This document shows, piece by piece, positions 30,530 to 33,367 of a DNA stretch of 33,367 nt. The notes under the pieces are model-generated. The model worked only from the letters and a program-made list of their open reading frames with translations. It was not told the origin of the DNA and ran no database searches. The position numbers and the translations under genes were made by a program. The stretch is taken from assembly GCA_964431545.1 (NCBI GenBank), contig CAYSLC010000034.1, positions 1-33,367 on the forward strand, read 5' to 3'. Position 1 is the first letter of the stretch. The number at the start of each line of letters is the position of its first letter. The stretch is from CAYSLC01 sp964431545 (GTDB lineage Bacteria; Desulfobacterota; Desulfobacteria; Desulfobacterales; JAABSP01).

Positions 30530-31285
30530 ATGGATTCTTCAGCGAAAAAGACCCGACGAATCAATGACCGATTGGAGGCTTTCTTCGGCGTCCCGGGGCG
30601 GGAGCCCGCCCACGCCGATCCCCTCCGGAGCCTGATCCTCACCATCCTCTCCCAGAACACCAGCGACGTCAACTCCCATCGGGCCTTTGCATCCCTGGAG
30701 GAGCGGTTCCGGGGCGGCGGCGGTTCCATCGACTGGGGCCGGGTGGCCGCGGCGCCGACGGAGACGGTGGCCGAGGCGATCCGGACGGGGGGGCTGGCCA
30801 ACCAGAAGGCGGAGCGGATCCAGCGGATCCTGAAATGGATCGAGGGAGCGTATGGCGCCTATACCCTCGATCCGGTCCGCGACATGGATCCCTGGGAGGC
30901 CATGGAGGTGTTCACGCGCCACAAGGGGATCGGGGTGAAGACCATGGCGGTGGTGCTCGCCTTCTCCTGCGGGGCGGATATCTTTCCGGTGGACACCCAT
31001 GTCCACCGGGTCTGCCGGCGGCTGGGGCTGGTGGACGGCAAGGCCACGGCGGAGAAGACCTTCCACGCCATGTCCGATCTGGTGCCGGCCGGAAAGGCCT
31101 ACCCTCTCCACCTCAACATGATCCGCCTGGGGCGGGAGATCTGCCATGCCCGGAAGCCGAAGTGTCCGGAATGTCCCTTGAAACGCTCCTGCAATCATTA
31201 CCGGAACAGTTCTTCGAGGGGGGCCCGGGAGGGCCGAGCGGACGAGGATCGGAAGAGGTCGCAAGAGGATCGCGGGAACCCATGA
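30530..31285 (+). CDS. Endonuclease III-like DNA glycosylase / AP lyase
   Basis: The protein has 251 residues. The helix-hairpin-helix is HKGIGVKTMAVVLAF with Lys137, the Schiff-base lysine, and Asp155 follows in FPVDTHVHRV, so both catalytic residues of a bifunctional glycosylase are kept. The iron-sulfur loop Cys205-x6-Cys212-x2-Cys215-x5-Cys221 (CHARKPKCPECPLKRSC) is complete. The start motif SQNTSDVNSHRAF replaces the Nth LSAQATD. The enzyme removes oxidised pyrimidines and cuts the abasic strand. It is divergent from E. coli Nth, so a symbol is withheld. GGAAGGAAG precedes ATG 30530. After the Fe-S loop a basic tail ends in TGA overlapping the next ATG (ATGA). Confidence 0.9.
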   Translation: MDSSAKKTRRINDRLEAFFGVPGREPAHADPLRSLILTILSQNTSDVNSHRAFASLEERFRGGGGSIDWGRVAAAPTETVAEAIRTGGLANQKAERIQRILKWIEGAYGAYTLDPVRDMDPWEAMEVFTRHKGIGVKTMAVVLAFSCGADIFPVDTHVHRVCRRLGLVDGKATAEKTFHAMSDLVPAGKAYPLHLNMIRLGREICHARKPKCPECPLKRSCNHYRNSSSRGAREGRADEDRKRSQEDRGNP

Positions 31286-31998
31286 CGGACGTGCAGGTTT
31301 TCCATACCGCCCCCGCACCCATTCCGGGCCAGCGGAAGTCCCCCCTCCGGCCCCTGACCTTTGACGAATCCTCCCGGTCGGTGCGGGTGGTGGCGGTGAC
31401 GGAGTCGCCGATCCAGCGGGTCGATCCATTCACGCGGCGGGTGGTCGATATGATCCTTTTCGTGGACGGGGTGATTCTGCCGCCCACCGGCCAGGTGCCG
31501 CTGCTCGATTCCCACCGGATTACCACCGTTCTGGCGGTTCTGGGAAGCGCGCGAAACTTCCAGGTGCTGGGCAACACCCTGGAGTGCGATGTCTTCTTTT
31601 CGGGAACGCCGGCCGGCGTCGATACGGCCCAGAAGGTCAAGGAGGGGCATGTAACCGATTTTTCCGTGGGGTTCATCTGGTATGTGAAGGACACGGAATT
31701 GGTGCCCAGCGGCCAGACCCGGACCATCCAGGGAAGGAACATTCATGGACCGGCCCGGGTCATCAAGAAATGGCGGCTGCTGGAGCTTTCCGTGGCGGTG
31801 GTGGGCGCGGATGAAAAGGCCAAGGCGCGGACGGAGACCGCGCTGGTCGAAAGCACGGCCCAGGAGACCCGCGCGGTCCGGACCAATGCCTCTTTTGGTG
31901 CCATTATCAAGCATCTATTGTGGCGATTGTTCCTGAAAATGCTGCCGTATATTTTCGTTTTTTTCTTTCTTTGGTTCCTTATCGCCCTTATCTGGTAA
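31282..31998 (+). CDS. HK97-type prohead-protease-like protein with C-terminal membrane helix
   Basis: The protein has 238 residues. The central part (about 30-185) resembles caudovirus prohead proteases (serine proteases that mature capsids): VRVVAVTESPIQRVDPFTRRVV, PLLDSHR with the catalytic-type His78, a VLGSARNFQVLGNTLECDVFF strand pair, VKEGHVTDFSVGFIW with Ser128, and a late KKWRLLELSVAVVGADEKA. In phages it sits with portal and capsid genes; here none is present. Uniquely, a strongly hydrophobic helix (about 213-237, PYIFVFFFLWFLIAL) ends the protein, so it is probably membrane-bound. It overlaps the Nth-like gene by ATGA, suggesting joint translation. A domesticated phage protease or a non-phage relative are both possible. 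Confidence 0.6.
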   Translation: MTDVQVFHTAPAPIPGQRKSPLRPLTFDESSRSVRVVAVTESPIQRVDPFTRRVVDMILFVDGVILPPTGQVPLLDSHRITTVLAVLGSARNFQVLGNTLECDVFFSGTPAGVDTAQKVKEGHVTDFSVGFIWYVKDTELVPSGQTRTIQGRNIHGPARVIKKWRLLELSVAVVGADEKAKARTETALVESTAQETRAVRTNASFGAIIKHLLWRLFLKMLPYIFVFFFLWFLIALIW

Positions 31999-32161
31999 CT
32001 TTCGGTAAAATCGATTTGTCGGTAAATCAGGTCTGGTGGTGGGGATTTTGATTTGCCCTCGGGGCGGTGTCTTTTCCTGAATGAAAAAAATAGCTTGATC
32101 CATAAGATAAAATGGGATATCGGAAACCAATATTCACCAAGCATTGGAGAGATTCCGGTAG

Positions 32162-32491
32162 ATGGACGTACGTTTGACACTGATACCCGGCCGGCCTGGA
32201 ACGAAGAAACTCATGAACACAGATCGGGATCGGCTTGTCTGCGTGCGCTATCGGTATGGCCAGGGGCGGCGGGAATGGATCAAAACCTTCGAATCGACTG
32301 CCGATGAGACGGATTTGGGACCCGTTCGGGAGCATACCGGACGAGGCTCCTGTGGGCGTTGCGTCGAGATGAAGGAGAAGGTCTTACGGAAAAGGGTCAA
32401 GTCGGCCGGCGGAAAGTGGGTGCCCAAAGAGCGATTTTGGCATATTCGTTCTGGCGATGCCGATAGGTTGGGCCTTGAAGGAGCGAATTGA
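32162..32491 (+). CDS. Small conserved hypothetical protein, partly diverged
   Basis: The protein has 109 residues. The N-terminal half (VRLTLIPGRPGTKKLMN, RLVCVRYRYG) and the C-terminal part (LRKRVKSAGGKWVPKERFWHIR, ending DRLGLEGAN) recall a small, widespread, functionally uncharacterised family often found near mobile genes. The middle (about 40-70) does not fit and contains two Cys (CGRC, 64-67). The start at 32162 has GGAGAG about ten bases upstream. It lies 163 bases behind the protease-like gene, in DNA of intermediate composition between the GC-rich upstream part and the AT-rich region behind it. I do not assign a function. Confidence 0.55.
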   Translation: MDVRLTLIPGRPGTKKLMNTDRDRLVCVRYRYGQGRREWIKTFESTADETDLGPVREHTGRGSCGRCVEMKEKVLRKRVKSAGGKWVPKERFWHIRSGDADRLGLEGAN

Positions 32492-32535
32492 AAAAACGGG
32501 TTCGGGTCTGACTTGAGGGGGGCTTTGGTTAAGAT

Positions 32536-32737
32536 TTATATGTCTATACAATTGATGATGAAAAGAATGGACTATCGATACCGTCGATACAAGGTTGTAA
32601 GCGGCTGTCGGAAAAAGGATATATATCTATAAATATGCCGAAAATATATAGACATATATGTAGTTATATAGATATATATTGAAAGATATAGATGTATATC
32701 TAAAACAGTAACAGCTTAAAACCTTATAGATGTATAT
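32536..32737. repeat. Iteron-like array of TATA-GAYR-TATAT repeats
   Basis: Four direct copies (32647-32659, 32667-32679, 32687-32699, 32725-32737) match TATA-GAYR-TATAT exactly; the first three are 20 bp apart (two helical turns). One perfect inverted copy lies at 32619-32631 and a 12/13 match at 32536-32548. Each copy is itself a short inverted repeat around four central bases. The 369-base gap 32492-32860 holds no gene. The array could be an operator set, a partition or replication site, or an integration-host-type binding region. Confidence 0.7.
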
Positions 32738-32806
32738 AATTTTTTTGTCTATAATTATAGATAGAATTCTATATTAATATATAGTTCTATTCTTATGTAT
32801 ATATGT

Positions 32807-32832
32807 AATATTCTGCAACCTTGCAGAATATT
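32807..32832. promoter_or_regulatory. Perfect 12-bp-arm inverted repeat in the 5' leader of the last gene
   Basis: AATATTCTGCAA (32807-32818) and TTGCAGAATATT (32821-32832) are separated by two bases, 28 bases before the ATG. In DNA it would suit a dimeric repressor; in RNA it forms a hairpin followed by a T-rich stretch and then the ribosome site AAGGAGG. Confidence 0.55.
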
Positions 32833-32860
32833 TCTTGTTAAACCGCTTTAAGGAGGAAAA

Positions 32861-33367
32861 ATGAAAAAACTAAATTTTTTTAAATTTTTTGTCTGCTTGG
32901 TGTTTTTTCTGACTGTAGGTGCCTTAAATGTATCTGCTGAAAAAGGAAAAATTCGGATATTTTCTGATACTAAAGGTGCATACATATATGTTAATAATGT
33001 AAAAAAAGCTATGACTGGTGAAGGTTATACAAGTATCCTTATGCCTGAAGGAGAATATGAAATCAAGGTCGAAAAATATACTGATGATGGTGATTGGGTA
33101 TATAGAGGGATCGAGAAAGTTTTTATTGGTTCAGATACATCATTAAAACTTGAAGTAATAACAATAAAAAGACCAACCAAAGAGATAAAAGCAAAAATTC
33201 TCGATACGGGAAAAGTATATGATACCTTAAATCAAACGGAGTGCGTTAACGATTGGCCTAATGGGGAAATTAAAAAGAAATCTGGTAAAAACGGTTGGGG
33301 CAACTACAAACCCAAAGTTGGCGATATAGGTGAAATAATACAAGAAATAACTCATTGTGAGGCCGGG
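32861..33367 (+). CDS. Secreted PEGA-like domain protein (3' end cut by window)
   Basis: 169 codons are visible before the edge. AAGGAGG lies five bases before the ATG. A signal peptide (1-26; FFKFFVCLVFFLTVGALNVSA) is followed by a domain of the PEGA type (about 29-102): KIRIFSDTKGAYIYVNN, ILMPEGEYEIKVEKY, VFIGSDTSLKLEV. PEGA domains are small surface beta-sandwiches. The next part (KAKILDTGKVYDTL, ECVNDWPNGE, KVGDIGEIIQEI) looks like a second beta-rich domain with two Cys. Codon use is AT-rich and very unlike the genes upstream, indicating recent acquisition. No lipobox was seen. Function unknown. Confidence 0.75.
   Translation, partial: MKKLNFFKFFVCLVFFLTVGALNVSAEKGKIRIFSDTKGAYIYVNNVKKAMTGEGYTSILMPEGEYEIKVEKYTDDGDWVYRGIEKVFIGSDTSLKLEVITIKRPTKEIKAKILDTGKVYDTLNQTECVNDWPNGEIKKKSGKNGWGNYKPKVGDIGEIIQEITHCEAG

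Noticed and set aside
31282..32491. Prophage remnant
   Set aside because: Only one phage-like protein is present; there is no capsid, portal, terminase, tail or integrase, and the gene is translationally coupled to a cellular repair gene.
32861..33367. Lipoprotein reading of the last gene
   Set aside because: The signal peptide has a cysteine at residue 12 in its hydrophobic core but no lipobox at the cleavage region.

Overview
The window looks like a chromosomal piece of a GC-rich, Gram-negative, anaerobic or microaerobic bacterium, most likely a member of the Desulfobacterota (former Deltaproteobacteria). The basis is a very dense set of PAS/GAF sensor kinases, c-type heme proteins, a TonB-dependent receptor, a consensus sigma-54 promoter, a SidJ-like pseudokinase and a UGA-containing glutaredoxin-like gene of the UXX-star selenoprotein type. 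No rRNA, tRNA, CRISPR array or intact insertion sequence was recognised. The taxonomic guess is an inference.

Layout. 1-7059 (minus strand): a kinase operon made of a 53-codon ORF overlapping by ATGA a REC-GAF-HisKA-HATPase-REC hybrid kinase, then a soluble three-PAS kinase, then a membrane kinase with a periplasmic solute-binding sensor, cut by the window edge. 7390-10320 (plus): a divergent PAS-GAF hybrid kinase and a Uma2-type protein. 10321-10628: an AT-rich intergenic region with a sigma-54 promoter and an intrinsic terminator about 80 bases apart, a small-RNA candidate, and an antisense short ORF with a strong ribosome binding site. 10629-12249 (minus): SemiSWEET, a PGPGW membrane protein and a secreted P460-type cytochrome, with a cluster of hairpins between the last two.

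12459-19491 (plus): a tightly packed run of a DUF2231-cytochrome c fusion, PilZ, GIY-YIG/DUF123 nuclease, membrane chemoreceptor, SidJ-related pseudokinase, membrane-anchored methyltransferase and SulP transporter, several joined by four-base start/stop overlaps. 19467-20996 (minus): a GalT-like nucleotidyltransferase and a hypothetical protein. 21096-24052 (plus): endonuclease V and a TonB-dependent receptor with tandem operator-like repeats. 24174-27296 (plus): two different SPFH/Band 7 membrane proteins and a predicted outer-membrane protein. 27420-27620: the selenoprotein gene, whose in-frame UGA hides it from ordinary gene calling. 27686-29026 (minus): an MFS transporter. 29383-31998 (plus): a J-domain protein, an endonuclease III-like glycosylase/lyase and, overlapping it by ATGA, a prohead-protease-like protein with a C-terminal membrane segment.

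From about 32 kb the composition changes. A small conserved ORF is followed by very AT-rich DNA carrying an iteron-like array of TATA-GAYR-TATAT repeats (three copies exactly 20 bp apart), a perfect 12-bp-arm inverted repeat, and an AT-rich secreted-protein gene running off the edge. This looks like the edge of recently acquired DNA. The strongest candidates for something new are the sigma-54 small RNA, the SidJ-like pseudokinase beside a chemoreceptor, the membrane-anchored prohead-protease homologue and the iteron-like array; the selenoprotein is a known family that is easily missed.
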